A stretch of DNA of 64,000 bases, from contig NZ_JAZHSD010000001.1 in the NCBI RefSeq assembly GCF_036924745.1, forward strand, positions 1,984,001 through 2,048,000, written 5' to 3'. This DNA is from Bradyrhizobium sp. AZCC 1693 (GTDB taxonomy: Bacteria > Pseudomonadota > Alphaproteobacteria > Rhizobiales > Xanthobacteraceae). Within the stretch, counting starts at the first letter, position 1. The number at the start of each line of letters is the position of its first letter. The notes below the pieces were generated by a model. That model searched no databases and was not told the DNA's origin. It saw nothing but the letters and a program-made list of their open reading frames with translations. Shown here piece after piece: positions 51,585 to 60,701 of the stretch. A program made the position numbers and the translations under genes.

Positions 51585-52511
51585 TTGGCTACATTCACCT
51601 CGGCATCAAAGCCGGTCCGCAAGCATCATCCAGCGACCCGGGCAAAGCGGGCCTTGAGCCGGGTGCTCATCTATGGAGCATTGCTGTTCTGGGCGTTCGT
51701 CTGCCTGTTTCCGATCTATTGGACCATCACGACCTCGTTCAAATCGGCAGTCGACGTGACGCAGGGTCATTTGATTCCGTGGCTGGATTTTCAGCCGGAT
51801 TGGAAGGGCTGGCGCTCGATCGGCCTGTCGCCGGATACGATGTTCGGAACATCCACCTCGCGCGCCGAATTCGGCAGCCGGTTCGCAAACAGCATTATTA
51901 CATCGGTCGGTGCGTCGGTGCTGGCGCTCATCCTTGGTTCGCTGGCGGCTTACGGCTTGAGCCGATTCCGGTACAAGTTCGCATGGATGCGCAACGACGA
52001 TATCCTGTTCTTCTTCATGTCCCAGTTGATTTTGCCGCCGGTCGTCCTCGCGTTGCCGTTCCTGGTGCTGTACAAGGCATTGTCCCTGCTCGACACGAGA
52101 TTTGGCCTGATCCTGCTCTACACGCTGACGGTTCTGCCGATTGTCATCTGGATCATGCGCGACCAGTTCAACTCGATCCCGATCGAACTCGACGAAGCGG
52201 CTTTCGTCGACGGCCTTTCGACCTGGGGCGCATTCATTCGCATCGTGTTGCCGCTCTCCGTTCCCGGAATGGCGGCTGCATTCATCCTTTCGCTTGTACT
52301 GTGCTGGAACGAATACTTCTTCGCCGCGCTGCTGACGAGTACGGACGCGAAAACTCTGCCTGTCATGGTGGCGAGCCAGACCGGCTCGCAGGGCATCAAC
52401 TGGTGGTCAATGGCAGCGCTGTCGACGGCGGCAATCGCTCCGCTCGTCGTCGTCGGGATCTTTCTTGAACGCTACATCGTCAGCGGTTTGACCACGGGCG
52501 CGGGAAAGTAG
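51585..52511 (+). CDS. ABC importer permease (MalG type) of the rightward operon
   Basis: The start is probably TTG 51585 (LATFTSASKPVRKHHP), nine bases after AGGGAG; no ATG is suitable before the first helix. 308 residues, six helices (VLIYGALLFWAFVCLFPIYW first), EAA loop DEAAFVDGLSTWGAFIRIVL, C-terminus ERYIVSGLTTGAGK. The gene ends only ten bases from the convergent hydrolase gene at 52522. With no ATPase gene following, the permease pair must borrow an ATPase, possibly one of the two at 37971-40206 or a shared MsiK-like protein. Confidence 0.9.
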   Translation: MATFTSASKPVRKHHPATRAKRALSRVLIYGALLFWAFVCLFPIYWTITTSFKSAVDVTQGHLIPWLDFQPDWKGWRSIGLSPDTMFGTSTSRAEFGSRFANSIITSVGASVLALILGSLAAYGLSRFRYKFAWMRNDDILFFFMSQLILPPVVLALPFLVLYKALSLLDTRFGLILLYTLTVLPIVIWIMRDQFNSIPIELDEAAFVDGLSTWGAFIRIVLPLSVPGMAAAFILSLVLCWNEYFFAALLTSTDAKTLPVMVASQTGSQGINWWSMAALSTAAIAPLVVVGIFLERYIVSGLTTGAGK

Positions 52512-52521
52512 CCCCAGGCGA

Positions 52522-53373
52522 TCAATTGGCTTCAACTTTCCGTCCCCGGCCTGAGAGATAGATCCGCGCCGCGTTACCGCCGAATATGGCTGCCTTTTCG
52601 TCCGCTGACAGACCGGCCAGCAGGGCCTTGGCAGCGGCAAGCCATTTTTCGTAACCGCCCGCCAGATTGACCACCGGCCAGTCGCTTCCCCATAGCAGGC
52701 GATGTGGCCCGAAGCACGCAACGACATGATCCACTGCCTTCCGTAGATCCGTAATTTGCCAGCCCACAGCGGCCTCCGTCGCCAAACCCGATAGCTTGCA
52801 GACGATGTTGGGGCGTTCAGCAAGTAGCGCGACATCGCGATGCCAATCTGCCATCTCGCCGGTCGCAAGCCGGGGCTTGGCGCAATGGTCGAGCACGAAC
52901 TGCACATCGGGATGACCGTCGACCAGCCGCAGCAGTCGCGGCAAATGACGCGGCAGCACCAGCGCATCGAACACCAGGCTATTTCGGGCCATGGCCGCCA
53001 ATAGCGGCGCCAAGGCGGGGCGGAGCAGCCAATCGTCATCGGGAATGTCCTGCACCATCGGCCGCAGCCCAACCAGGAGTTTGTGCGCGGCGAGAGCATC
53101 GATGCGCGCCTCGCCGTCGGCTGCGTCGAAATCCGTCCAGCCGACCACGCCCCGCACCACCTGCGCCTTCGCCGCGATGTCGAGCAGAAACATGGTCTCC
53201 GCCTCGGTCGGTGCAGCCTGCACCAAAATCGTCCCCTTGATGCCCGCCGCAGCCAGGTGCGGCGCCAGGTCCGAAAGGGAAAAGTCACGGTGGATCGGTG
53301 CGAGCGCGGGCGTCAACCAGCCGTAATCGCCTCGGGCCAGAGTCCACAGATGATGATGCGCATCGATCCGCAT
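52522..53373 (-). CDS. amidohydrolase_2-family lactonase (L-fuconolactonase-like)
   Basis: ATG 53373 shares its A with the stop of the reductase gene (TGATG). 283 residues. The metal site begins MRIDAHHHLWTLARGDYGWL, continues with VQFVLDHCAKPRLATGEMAD and ends with the Asp of RLLWGSDWPVVNLAGGYEKW. This is the COG3618 group with L-fuconolactonase and related sugar lactone hydrolases. It would open a lactone formed by the coupled aldo/keto reductase. The downstream dehydratase and aldolase of the classical non-phosphorylating fucose route are not in the window. Confidence 0.88.
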   Translation of the reverse strand: MRIDAHHHLWTLARGDYGWLTPALAPIHRDFSLSDLAPHLAAAGIKGTILVQAAPTEAETMFLLDIAAKAQVVRGVVGWTDFDAADGEARIDALAAHKLLVGLRPMVQDIPDDDWLLRPALAPLLAAMARNSLVFDALVLPRHLPRLLRLVDGHPDVQFVLDHCAKPRLATGEMADWHRDVALLAERPNIVCKLSGLATEAAVGWQITDLRKAVDHVVACFGPHRLLWGSDWPVVNLAGGYEKWLAAAKALLAGLSADEKAAIFGGNAARIYLSGRGRKVEAN

Positions 53374-54410
53374 CAGCCGGCCACCGACAGCGGAACGGGA
53401 GCTTCCGCAGCCAGCAGGCGCTCGGCCTTCAGATCGGCCCAAAGCGCGGTCGGCACCGTGCTGGACAGCGCGGCGACGTTGCGCTCGACCTCCTGCGGGC
53501 TCTGGCCCCCCAGCACAACGCTCGCCACCGCCGGATGGCCCAGAGCAAAATGCAACGCCGCGGTCGGCAGGGCAACGCCATGCGTATCACAGACGCTTTC
53601 GATCCGCGCCACCTTTGCGAGGATCTCAGGTGGCGCGTCCCTGTAATTGTATTTGGCGCCGCTCACCGCGCCGGTCGCCAGAATACCTGAATTGAATACG
53701 CCGCCGAGCAACACACCGATTCCCTGTTGCTGCGCGAGCGGCAGAAATTCCGCGAGCGCCGGTTGCTCAAGCAGGGAATAACGCCCGGCGAGCAGCATGG
53801 TATCGAATGATCCGGCTTGCGCGAAACGTACGCACATGTCGGCCTCGTTCACGCCGATCCCGATGCCCGCAACAACGCCCTCCCCGCGAAGCCGGTCCAG
53901 CGCCACATATGCGCCAGCCATCGCTTCGCGAAACCGCTCGTCGATTGCGTCGAGACCATGAGTCCAGACGTCGACGTCGTGGATCAGCAACAGGTCCAGC
54001 CGATCGGTCCCTAGCCGCAACAGCGACTGTTCCACCGAACGCATGGTGCCGTCATAGGAATAATCGAACACGGCCCGGTGCGGCAGCCCTCCCACAAAGC
54101 CGGAACCGTCGCCTCGCCCGTGAAACGGATCCATCCAGCGACCGACCTTGGTGCAAACGACGATGTCCTGGCGCGGCACGCGCCTGATCGCGGCGCCGCA
54201 ACGATGTTCGGCGAGGCCGTTGCCATAGTGCGGGGAACTGTCAAGAAGATTGATGCCAAGTTCGAACGCGCGTTCCACCGTATCGATGGCCGTGTCGTCA
54301 TCCAGTTTCACGAAGAGATCGCCAAGCGGCGCGGTTCCGAATCCCAGGATCGAAACCTGAAGCCGCGTCCGACCAAGGGCACGGCGTGGCAGTGCGAATG
54401 CTGATTTCAT
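53373..54410 (-). CDS. aldo/keto reductase, L-fucose/D-threo-aldose 1-dehydrogenase-like
   Basis: ATG 54410 is chosen (MKSAFALPRRALGRTRLQVS); 345 residues. The TIM-barrel tetrad includes Asp in GINLLDSSPHYGNGLAEHRC with Tyr, Lys in IVVCTKVGRW and His in LLIHDVDVWTHG. The spacing of the last two and LGGVFNSGILATGAVSGAKY match the D-threo-aldose 1-dehydrogenase/pyridoxal 4-dehydrogenase branch. It would oxidise an aldose to its lactone, which the coupled lactonase hydrolyses. Its promoter region is cut at 54584 by an IS insertion 174 bases upstream. Confidence 0.87.
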   Translation of the reverse strand: MKSAFALPRRALGRTRLQVSILGFGTAPLGDLFVKLDDDTAIDTVERAFELGINLLDSSPHYGNGLAEHRCGAAIRRVPRQDIVVCTKVGRWMDPFHGRGDGSGFVGGLPHRAVFDYSYDGTMRSVEQSLLRLGTDRLDLLLIHDVDVWTHGLDAIDERFREAMAGAYVALDRLRGEGVVAGIGIGVNEADMCVRFAQAGSFDTMLLAGRYSLLEQPALAEFLPLAQQQGIGVLLGGVFNSGILATGAVSGAKYNYRDAPPEILAKVARIESVCDTHGVALPTAALHFALGHPAVASVVLGGQSPQEVERNVAALSSTVPTALWADLKAERLLAAEAPVPLSVAG

Positions 54411-54584
54411 ATTGACCGGCTCTTTTCGGCCCATTGCCCAGTCACGGCGATGCGCCTTTTCTTCGCCTTGCTTGCCACTGGGCTATTTCCGCTGACTGTA
54501 ACCCCCTTGGCCAACCATGGCCATCCGCTAAGGGGATTGCTCAGGCTGGAGAGTGATTTTGCCACCGACAAGCGTCGAGCGGAA

Positions 54585-56155
54585 GTCAATCCGACGTATA
54601 TGTCAGTAGCGCGTGATCTGTCGTGTGTTTGTAGCTCGTGAAGTGTCGTGTTTTTGGTGCCCCGGAACAAAGGGGGCACGATGGGCACGGCATCCATTCA
54701 CGAGGGTGTACGACGGATGCGGTTTTCGGATTTGCTGGATCGGACGGAGGCGAAGGAACTGACGCAGGCGGCCGCGGCTGAGCTTCTCGGGATCAACGTG
54801 CGGACGTTTCAACGTTGGGCGGAACGCTATGAGGCGGAGGGCGATGACGGGCTTGTCGACCTCCGTATGGGGCGGCGATCGCCGCGGCGCGCGCCGGAGG
54901 AAGAGCTTGAGCGGATGCTGGGGCTGTTCCGGGACAGGTACGCGGACTTCACGGTGAAGCACTTCCACGAGCAGCTGCAAAAGCGGCATGGCTATGTGCT
55001 TGGCTACACGGTGACGAAGCTGGCCTTGCACGCGGCGGGCTTGGTGCGGAAGGCGCCGAAGCGTTCGGCGCACCGCAAGAAGCGTCCGCGCCGGCCGCTT
55101 CCGGGCATGCTGCTGCATCAGGACGGGTCGCGCCACGCCTGGATCGAAGGTCTGCCGGCGATGGACCTGATCGTCACGCTGGACGATGCGACGAGCGAGA
55201 TCTACTCGATGTTTCTGGTCGAGGAAGAAGGCACGGCGTCGACGTTCCAGGCCTTGGGCGAAGTGATTGGCGGGCGCGGCCTGTTCTGCGCGCTCTACAC
55301 CGATCGCGGCAGCCATTATTTCTACACCCCGAAGGCTGGCGAGAAGGTCTCGAAGACGCAACAAACCCAGGTGGGACGGGCTTTATCGCATCTTGGGATC
55401 GAGCATATCGCAGCCTATTCGCCGGAGGCGCGCGGGCGCTCCGAGCGGATGTTCGGCACGCTGCAGGGCCGGCTGCCGAAGGACCTGCGGCTCGCCGGGA
55501 TCAGGACGGTCGAAGCCGCCAATGCGTGGCTGAGGGCGCATTACATGGCCGAGCATAACGCGGCGTTTGCGATCAAGGCCGAACAGCCGGGCACGGCGTT
55601 CGGCGCCGATCGCCACGAGGCTTGGCGCGAAGCGCTGTGCGTGATCGAAGACCGAACCGTCGCCAACGACAATACGATCGCATGGAACGGTCGGCGGCTG
55701 CAGCTGCCGGAGAGCCGGCTCAGGCCCCACTTCGTCAAAGCCCTGGTGCGGGTCCATGAGTATCCCGATGGCACCGCGAGCGTGTTCCTTGGCCCGCACC
55801 GATTGGCGACGTTTGCCGCCGACGGACACCAGATCAGCCCCGACGCGCCTCAGCCTGGCAGCGTGCTCGGAGCCGTCAAGGACAAGCCCTTGCGGGCGCG
55901 CAAGCGCGCGTCCTTGACCGCCCCTGCGCGCGCCGCCGTCGAGATAGCGCGGGTCGGGGCGGAGAAACGGGCTTCAAGTCGAACAAAGAAACCGACCAGG
56001 AGGGCTAACCCGGCAGCAATATCCGTGGCATGACCAACCCGGAGGAAACCGTCCACGCCTTCCGGCTCCTCCGAAACTCAACAACGAAGGCGACAGATCA
56101 CGAGCTACAAAAATACGACAACTTCACCCGCTACGGACAGTCAATCCGACGTATA
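54585..56155 (+). mobile_element. complete IS (ISNCY/IS1202-like) with 16 bp target duplication
   Basis: The direct repeats gtcaatccgacgtata at 54585-54600 and 56140-56155 are identical. Inside them, the ends are inverted: left tgtcagtagcgcgtga (54601 on) and, read inward from 56139, tgtccgtagcgggtga; both ends then share tttgtagctcgtga about 27 bases in. The element proper is 54601-56139 (1539 bases) with one intact transposase gene. A long target duplication fits the IS1202-like part of the ISNCY group, whose duplications are known to exceed the usual 3-9 bases. The perfect duplication marks a recent insertion. Confidence 0.85.
54681..56033 (+). CDS. ISNCY-family DDE transposase
   Basis: ATG 54681 (MGTASIHEGVRRMRFSDLLD) is used, 450 residues. 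The HTH is LTQAAAAELLGINVRTFQRW. The integrase core has Asp in MLLHQDGSRHAWIEG, Asp in CALYTDRGSHYFYTP and Glu in YSPEARGRSERMFGTLQGRL. The C-terminal part binds the ends and is basic (RARKRASLTAPARAAVEIAR, then RTKKPTRRANP). No lesion is seen, so the element should be mobile. Confidence 0.92.
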   Translation: MGTASIHEGVRRMRFSDLLDRTEAKELTQAAAAELLGINVRTFQRWAERYEAEGDDGLVDLRMGRRSPRRAPEEELERMLGLFRDRYADFTVKHFHEQLQKRHGYVLGYTVTKLALHAAGLVRKAPKRSAHRKKRPRRPLPGMLLHQDGSRHAWIEGLPAMDLIVTLDDATSEIYSMFLVEEEGTASTFQALGEVIGGRGLFCALYTDRGSHYFYTPKAGEKVSKTQQTQVGRALSHLGIEHIAAYSPEARGRSERMFGTLQGRLPKDLRLAGIRTVEAANAWLRAHYMAEHNAAFAIKAEQPGTAFGADRHEAWREALCVIEDRTVANDNTIAWNGRRLQLPESRLRPHFVKALVRVHEYPDGTASVFLGPHRLATFAADGHQISPDAPQPGSVLGAVKDKPLRARKRASLTAPARAAVEIARVGAEKRASSRTKKPTRRANPAAISVA

Positions 56156-56189
56156 AAACGGCGAGCCACGCCCCCGGTGTTCTCGCGCT

Positions 56190-57152
56190 TCACTCGACAT
56201 GTCCGGCGAGAAGACGAGACAATGCCGGGCCGACATCAGATTGGCGTGGTGGATCAGCTCCGGCGCGCCCGCAAGTGAAGGCCGCGCAGGTGGACGCAAA
56301 CGACAGCGCACGACCAAGCTCGTCGGAATTCAATTGCGCCAGCGCTCCGCGCTTGATCCGTCCGATCGCGCGCAAGGCGAACAGCAGGGCTGCCTGAAAG
56401 CTGTCGCCTGCCCCGATGGTATCCACCGCAGCTATTACGGGCGCCTCGACCTTCACGAGACCCGCTTCTCTGTGCCAGGCTTGGGCTCCATTGATCCCGC
56501 GCGTAACGACGACCAGACTTGCACCAGCCGCAATAAGCGACCTCGCCCTTTCATCGTAGCCGCTGCCGCCATAGAGAAATTCAAAATCGACATCCGACAT
56601 CCGCACGATGTCGGCGGCGGCGGCAAATGCATTCATCTGATCGACGTAGCGCGCCTTGTGCCTGACCAGGTTGGGCCGGCAATTCGGATCGAAGGAGATG
56701 GTGGTCGAGCCGCCTGCGTCTTCGATCATCGCCAGCGCCTGGATTGCCCCGTTGTCGCTGGCAAGCGTGGTCGACCCGACATGAAGCGCTTCAATCTGGT
56801 CAAAGAGGATGGAGCCGCGCTGGTAGATCCAGTTTCGGGACGCCGTCGCCTCGTCATAGAAAGCGTATTGCGGCTCGCCTGCGACGGTGCGGACGAACGC
56901 GAGAGTCGTCTGGCAATCGCTTCGCGTCACGTAGCGAAGGTCGACCTGCGAGGCCGACGCGTGGTCGGCAATCATGCGGCCGAAGAGATCGGTCGAGATG
57001 CCGCCGACGAACCCCGACGGCGCGCCAAGACGCGCCATGCCGACAGCGATGTTGAGACAGGAGCCTCCGACAACCGGCACCGCCGCGTCGCGTCCATCCG
57101 CGGATTTGACCGGCAGGAAATCGACCAGGGCATCTCCACAACTCAGCAGCAT
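56190..57152 (-). CDS. PfkB-family sugar kinase (fructokinase-like)
   Basis: ATG 57152 (MLLSCGDALVDFLPVKSADG), two bases after the stop of the ribulokinase-like gene; 320 residues. Substrate and fold motifs are VVGGSCLNIAVGMARLGAPS, the anion hole VDTIGAGDSFQAALLFALRA with catalytic Asp, and FDPNCRPNLV. In SmoEFGK-type loci such a kinase phosphorylates fructose formed from mannitol or sorbitol. It is the last gene of the leftward polyol operon; the IS target duplication ends 34 bases beyond its stop. Confidence 0.88.
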   Translation of the reverse strand: MLLSCGDALVDFLPVKSADGRDAAVPVVGGSCLNIAVGMARLGAPSGFVGGISTDLFGRMIADHASASQVDLRYVTRSDCQTTLAFVRTVAGEPQYAFYDEATASRNWIYQRGSILFDQIEALHVGSTTLASDNGAIQALAMIEDAGGSTTISFDPNCRPNLVRHKARYVDQMNAFAAAADIVRMSDVDFEFLYGGSGYDERARSLIAAGASLVVVTRGINGAQAWHREAGLVKVEAPVIAAVDTIGAGDSFQAALLFALRAIGRIKRGALAQLNSDELGRALSFASTCAAFTCGRAGADPPRQSDVGPALSRLLAGHVE

Positions 57153-57154
57153 CG

Positions 57155-58834
57155 CTAGTTCTTCATATCCTGGTTCTTCGTCTGAAGTCCGGCAATGGAT
57201 GCGATTCCCTGCATCGCGTCGCGGCTGTCTCGCTCCAGCTTCCGCATCAGCCCGTGAACTCGCCGCTTTGTCCGGTGGAAATCGGTCAATCCCGGCGGGG
57301 TCGACTCGCTCAGCCGGCCGATCGCCGACATCGAGGCCATCGCCTCGCCGATTGACCCGCAAGACTTCGCCGCAACTGCGCCCAGCATGCCAGCGCCGAG
57401 CAGCACGGGCTCCTGCGTTTCGGGAACCGCAACGGTCAGGCCGGTCGTATCCGCCATGATCTGGCGAACCAGCGGACTTCGTCCCGCGCCGCCGCTGATC
57501 ACCATCATATCGCTGTCCACGCCGTGCGACCGAAACGCTTCGACGACATCGGCAAGACCATAGGCAAGCCCGCACAGCCCGGCCACGAACAGTCGCTCCA
57601 TCGAGCCGATGTCGACGTCGAGATCCATGCCTGCAACGACCGCGCGGGAATAGGGATCGGCAAAGGGCGACCGGTTGCCGAGAAACTCGGGCAGAACGTG
57701 GATATCGCGGGCCAGCAACGCCACCTCACCCAGACTTGGCGCGCGCGAGACGATGCGCCGTTCGAGAAATTCAAGAACTTCAATGCCGGCAGAATGCGCG
57801 GTCGCGACGGCCTCGTTATAGGCAGCGTGAGACCTGATGAGGTGATCGATGGCCGCACCAGCCGCGGACTGCCCGCCCTCGTTGAGCCAGAACCCGGGCA
57901 CCATTCCCGAATAGTAAGGACCCCAGACGCCGGGGACGAAGCACGGCTCACGCGTCGTCGCCATGATGCAGGCCGAGGTTCCCATAATGTAGGCAAGACG
58001 ACGGCGCACATCGACCGTCTCACCCGACTTCCCGCGTCCGCCGATCGTGCCCACGCCTCCGGCGTGCGCGTCAATCAGCGACGCGGCGACCGGCGTCCCT
58101 TCGAGGAGGCCGAGATCGTGTGCCGCGGACTTCGTCAGCCCGGCACCCAGCGGCGTGCCGGACGGGACGATCTCCGTTCCGATTTTTGCGTAGTTGTCGG
58201 AGACCAGGTCGCCAAGACCAACGCGCTCGAAATAGCTGCGGCTCCAGCGCTGATCGTGGGCGAGATAGTTCCATTTGCAGACGACTGTACATATCGATCG
58301 CGCCGTCGATCCGGTGGCGCGAAACGAAAGATAGTCGGCAAGATCGAAGAAATGACCCGCCGACCGATAGGTCGACGGCAGGTGCCGCTTCAGCCAAAGC
58401 AGCTTTGGAATTTCCATTTCCGGCGAGATCGAGCCGCCGACATAGCGGAGAACCTCGTCCTGTGTCTCGTTCACCTCGCGCGCTTCGTTCATCGCGCGAT
58501 GATCCATCCAGACGATGACGTTCCTTCGATCGTCGCCGGAGCTACTTACCGTCAGCGGATGGGTACCAGCGTCGAGCACCACGAGCGAGCAGGTCGCGTC
58601 AAAACCCAGCCCCTTGACCGCGGAAGGCGGAACGGCTGCCTCCCGCATCGCGGCGCGAACCGAAGCGGCACATGCTGACCAGATCTCGGACGACGACTGT
58701 TCGACGACACCGCCCGCTTCGTGCCATAGCGTGATCGGATGCCGGGCCGTGGCGAGCAGACTTCCCTTCTCGTCAAACACTCCGGCTCGAGCGCTCGACG
58801 TTCCGACGTCGATGCCGATGAAGGCCTCCCGCAT
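57155..58834 (-). CDS. FGGY pentulose kinase, D-ribulokinase-like
   Basis: 559 residues from ATG 58834. FIGIDVGTSSARAGVFDEKG, the acidic region GLGFDATCSLVVLDAG, VIVWMDHRAMNEAREVN, the conserved SPEMEIPKLLWLKRHLP and FDLADYLSFRATGS, SACIMATTREP, and ISGGAGRSPLVRQIMADTTG match the long FGGY_YpCarbK/D-ribulokinase branch (about 545-560 residues) rather than xylulokinase. It suggests use of ribitol or arabitol through D-ribulose. It lies 28 bases after the SDR gene in the smo operon. Confidence 0.9.
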   Translation of the reverse strand: MREAFIGIDVGTSSARAGVFDEKGSLLATARHPITLWHEAGGVVEQSSSEIWSACAASVRAAMREAAVPPSAVKGLGFDATCSLVVLDAGTHPLTVSSSGDDRRNVIVWMDHRAMNEAREVNETQDEVLRYVGGSISPEMEIPKLLWLKRHLPSTYRSAGHFFDLADYLSFRATGSTARSICTVVCKWNYLAHDQRWSRSYFERVGLGDLVSDNYAKIGTEIVPSGTPLGAGLTKSAAHDLGLLEGTPVAASLIDAHAGGVGTIGGRGKSGETVDVRRRLAYIMGTSACIMATTREPCFVPGVWGPYYSGMVPGFWLNEGGQSAAGAAIDHLIRSHAAYNEAVATAHSAGIEVLEFLERRIVSRAPSLGEVALLARDIHVLPEFLGNRSPFADPYSRAVVAGMDLDVDIGSMERLFVAGLCGLAYGLADVVEAFRSHGVDSDMMVISGGAGRSPLVRQIMADTTGLTVAVPETQEPVLLGAGMLGAVAAKSCGSIGEAMASMSAIGRLSESTPPGLTDFHRTKRRVHGLMRKLERDSRDAMQGIASIAGLQTKNQDMKN

Positions 58835-58862
58835 TACAACCCCGCTTCAGTTCAGCGCCAGC

Positions 58863-59636
58863 TCACCAGCACGTATAGCCCCCGTCAACGAGGACAACAC
58901 TCCCGGTCATCAGGCTGGCGGCATCGGACGCCAGAAACAGGACGACGGACGCGATTTCGTCCACCTCTCCCATCCGGGCCATCGGCGTACCGCCGATCCA
59001 AGCATCGTACATCCGCGGGTTGCTTTTGACGAATGCGTTGAGGGGGGTTGTGATATAAGTCGGCGCCACGGCGTTGACACGGACGCCGCGAGCGCCCCAT
59101 TCGGCGGCGAGCGACTTGGTGAGATGGTGCACCGCGGCCTTCGAGGCGTTGTAGTAACACTGCTCTTGCGGCTTGTTGACGATGAATCCGGACATCGACC
59201 CGATGTTCACAATGGAACCAGATTTTGCACCGAGCATATGCTTGCCGAAAGCGCGGCAGCACCAGAACGTGCCGTTGAGATTGACGTCAACGACGTTCAA
59301 CCAATGTTCGTCGGCGACTTTCTCGGCCGGCGTCTCGCTCCGCGCAATGCCTGCATTATTGACCAGGATATCGATGCCACCGTGGCGGGACGCCAGTTCG
59401 TCGGCGACCTCGGAAACGCGGCGCGAGTCTGTCACATCCATGATAACGATCTCGGCATCCAGGCCCTTTGCTTTCAGACTCGCGCAACCGGCCGCGGCAA
59501 GTTGGGGGTCGCGATCCGCGATGACGACCTTCGCTCCCGCCTCCGCCAGCGCCTCCGCGCAGGCAAGCCCGATACCCTGGCCGGCGCCCGTCACCAAGGC
59601 CGTTTTTCGGTCAAGTTTGAATTTTTCCAGATACAT
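58863..59636 (-). CDS. SDR-family polyol dehydrogenase
   Basis: 257 residues from ATG 59636. NAD-binding TGAGQGIGLACAEALAEAG, Asp selecting NAD in VVIADRDPQL, DILVNNAGIARSETP, catalytic Ser in GSIVNIGSMSGFIVNKPQEQ, Tyr and Lys in YYNASKAAVHHLTKSLAAEW, and VDGGYTCW at the end. The GSMSG-x-IVN block and G-G-Y-T-x-W end are shared with galactitol/arabitol/sorbitol dehydrogenases of Rhodobacter (SmoS/GatDH types). It probably makes the ketose that is phosphorylated by one of the two kinases downstream. Confidence 0.9.
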   Translation of the reverse strand: MYLEKFKLDRKTALVTGAGQGIGLACAEALAEAGAKVVIADRDPQLAAAGCASLKAKGLDAEIVIMDVTDSRRVSEVADELASRHGGIDILVNNAGIARSETPAEKVADEHWLNVVDVNLNGTFWCCRAFGKHMLGAKSGSIVNIGSMSGFIVNKPQEQCYYNASKAAVHHLTKSLAAEWGARGVRVNAVAPTYITTPLNAFVKSNPRMYDAWIGGTPMARMGEVDEIASVVLFLASDAASLMTGSVVLVDGGYTCW

Positions 59637-59680
59637 CGTCTTATTCTTCCTGTTTGCTTATCGCGGCGCGTCGCGCGCCA

Positions 59681-60685
59681 TCAGCCCCCGATTACCGCGC
59701 CGTTCTTGTCGAAGCGGTGCAGCCGGGTTGAATCGGGCGAAAGCCATACGCGGTCGCCGGCCTTGAGATTGAATTCTCCGATACAACGCGCCGTGAGTAT
59801 TCCGAGCTTGCCGGCGTCCACATAGAGAAAGGTATCGCTGCCCAGATGCTCGGCGACCGACACGGTACCGGGCCAACCCTCTCCCTCCTTGCCGATCCTC
59901 AGGTGCTCAGGCCTGACGCCGAGCGTGGCGACGCCGGGCTCGCCTGCCGCCTCGCCGGATACAAAATTCATCTTTGGCGATCCGATGAAGCCGGCGACGA
60001 ACAGGTTTGCCGGACGTTCGTACAATTCGAGTGGCGAGCCGTATTGTTCGATATGGCCGGCGTTCAGCACGACGATCTTGTCGGCCATCGTCATGGCCTC
60101 GACCTGGTCATGGGTGACGTAGATGGCGGTGGTCGCGAGCTGCTTTTGCAGTTTCGTCACTTCAAGCCGCATTTGAACGCGGAGTGCCGCATCGAGATTC
60201 GACAAGGGCTCGTCGAACAAAAATGCCTTCGGCTCGCGCACAATCGCGCGTCCGATCGCGACGCGCTGACGCTGTCCACCGGATAGCTCCCGCGGCTTTC
60301 GATCGAGATAGGGCGTGAGGTTCAAGGTAGCGGCCGCTGCCTCCACCTTGCGGTCGATATCCGGGCGCGGCAGGCCGGCCATCTTCAGGCCGAACGCGAT
60401 GTTGCCGCGGACGCTCATATGCGGATAGAGCGCATAGGATTGGAACACCATGGACAGCCCGCGCTTGGCCGGCGGCACGTCCACCACATTCTTGCCGTCG
60501 ATCAGGATTTGCCCGCCGGTGACATCCTCCAATCCGGCGATCAGGCGCAAGAGCGTCGTCTTCCCGCAGCCGGACGGCCCGACGAAAACAACGAAGGAGC
60601 CGTCCTCGATATCCAGATTGGCATCCTTGATGATGTTGACCGGCCCGAACGATTTCCGGACCCCCTGCAGCGTTATCTGGCCCAT
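59681..60685 (-). CDS. smoK: polyol ABC importer ATPase (SmoK/MtlK type)
   Basis: 334 residues from ATG 60685. All catalytic motifs are canonical: Walker [22 protein letters not shown]-loop [13 protein letters not shown], signature [16 protein letters not shown], Walker [21 protein letters not shown], switch [15 protein letters not shown]. The TOBE region [11 protein letters not shown] follows. It energises SmoF/SmoG and begins 16 bases after the end of the SmoG-like gene. A promiscuous MalK-type ATPase such as this could also serve the ATPase-less importer at 48647-52511. Confidence 0.88.
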   Translation of the reverse strand: MGQITLQGVRKSFGPVNIIKDANLDIEDGSFVVFVGPSGCGKTTLLRLIAGLEDVTGGQILIDGKNVVDVPPAKRGLSMVFQSYALYPHMSVRGNIAFGLKMAGLPRPDIDRKVEAAAATLNLTPYLDRKPRELSGGQRQRVAIGRAIVREPKAFLFDEPLSNLDAALRVQMRLEVTKLQKQLATTAIYVTHDQVEAMTMADKIVVLNAGHIEQYGSPLELYERPANLFVAGFIGSPKMNFVSGEAAGEPGVATLGVRPEHLRIGKEGEGWPGTVSVAEHLGSDTFLYVDAGKLGILTARCIGEFNLKAGDRVWLSPDSTRLHRFDKNGAVIGG

Positions 60686-60701
60686 GATCTCTGTTCCCCT
60701 G

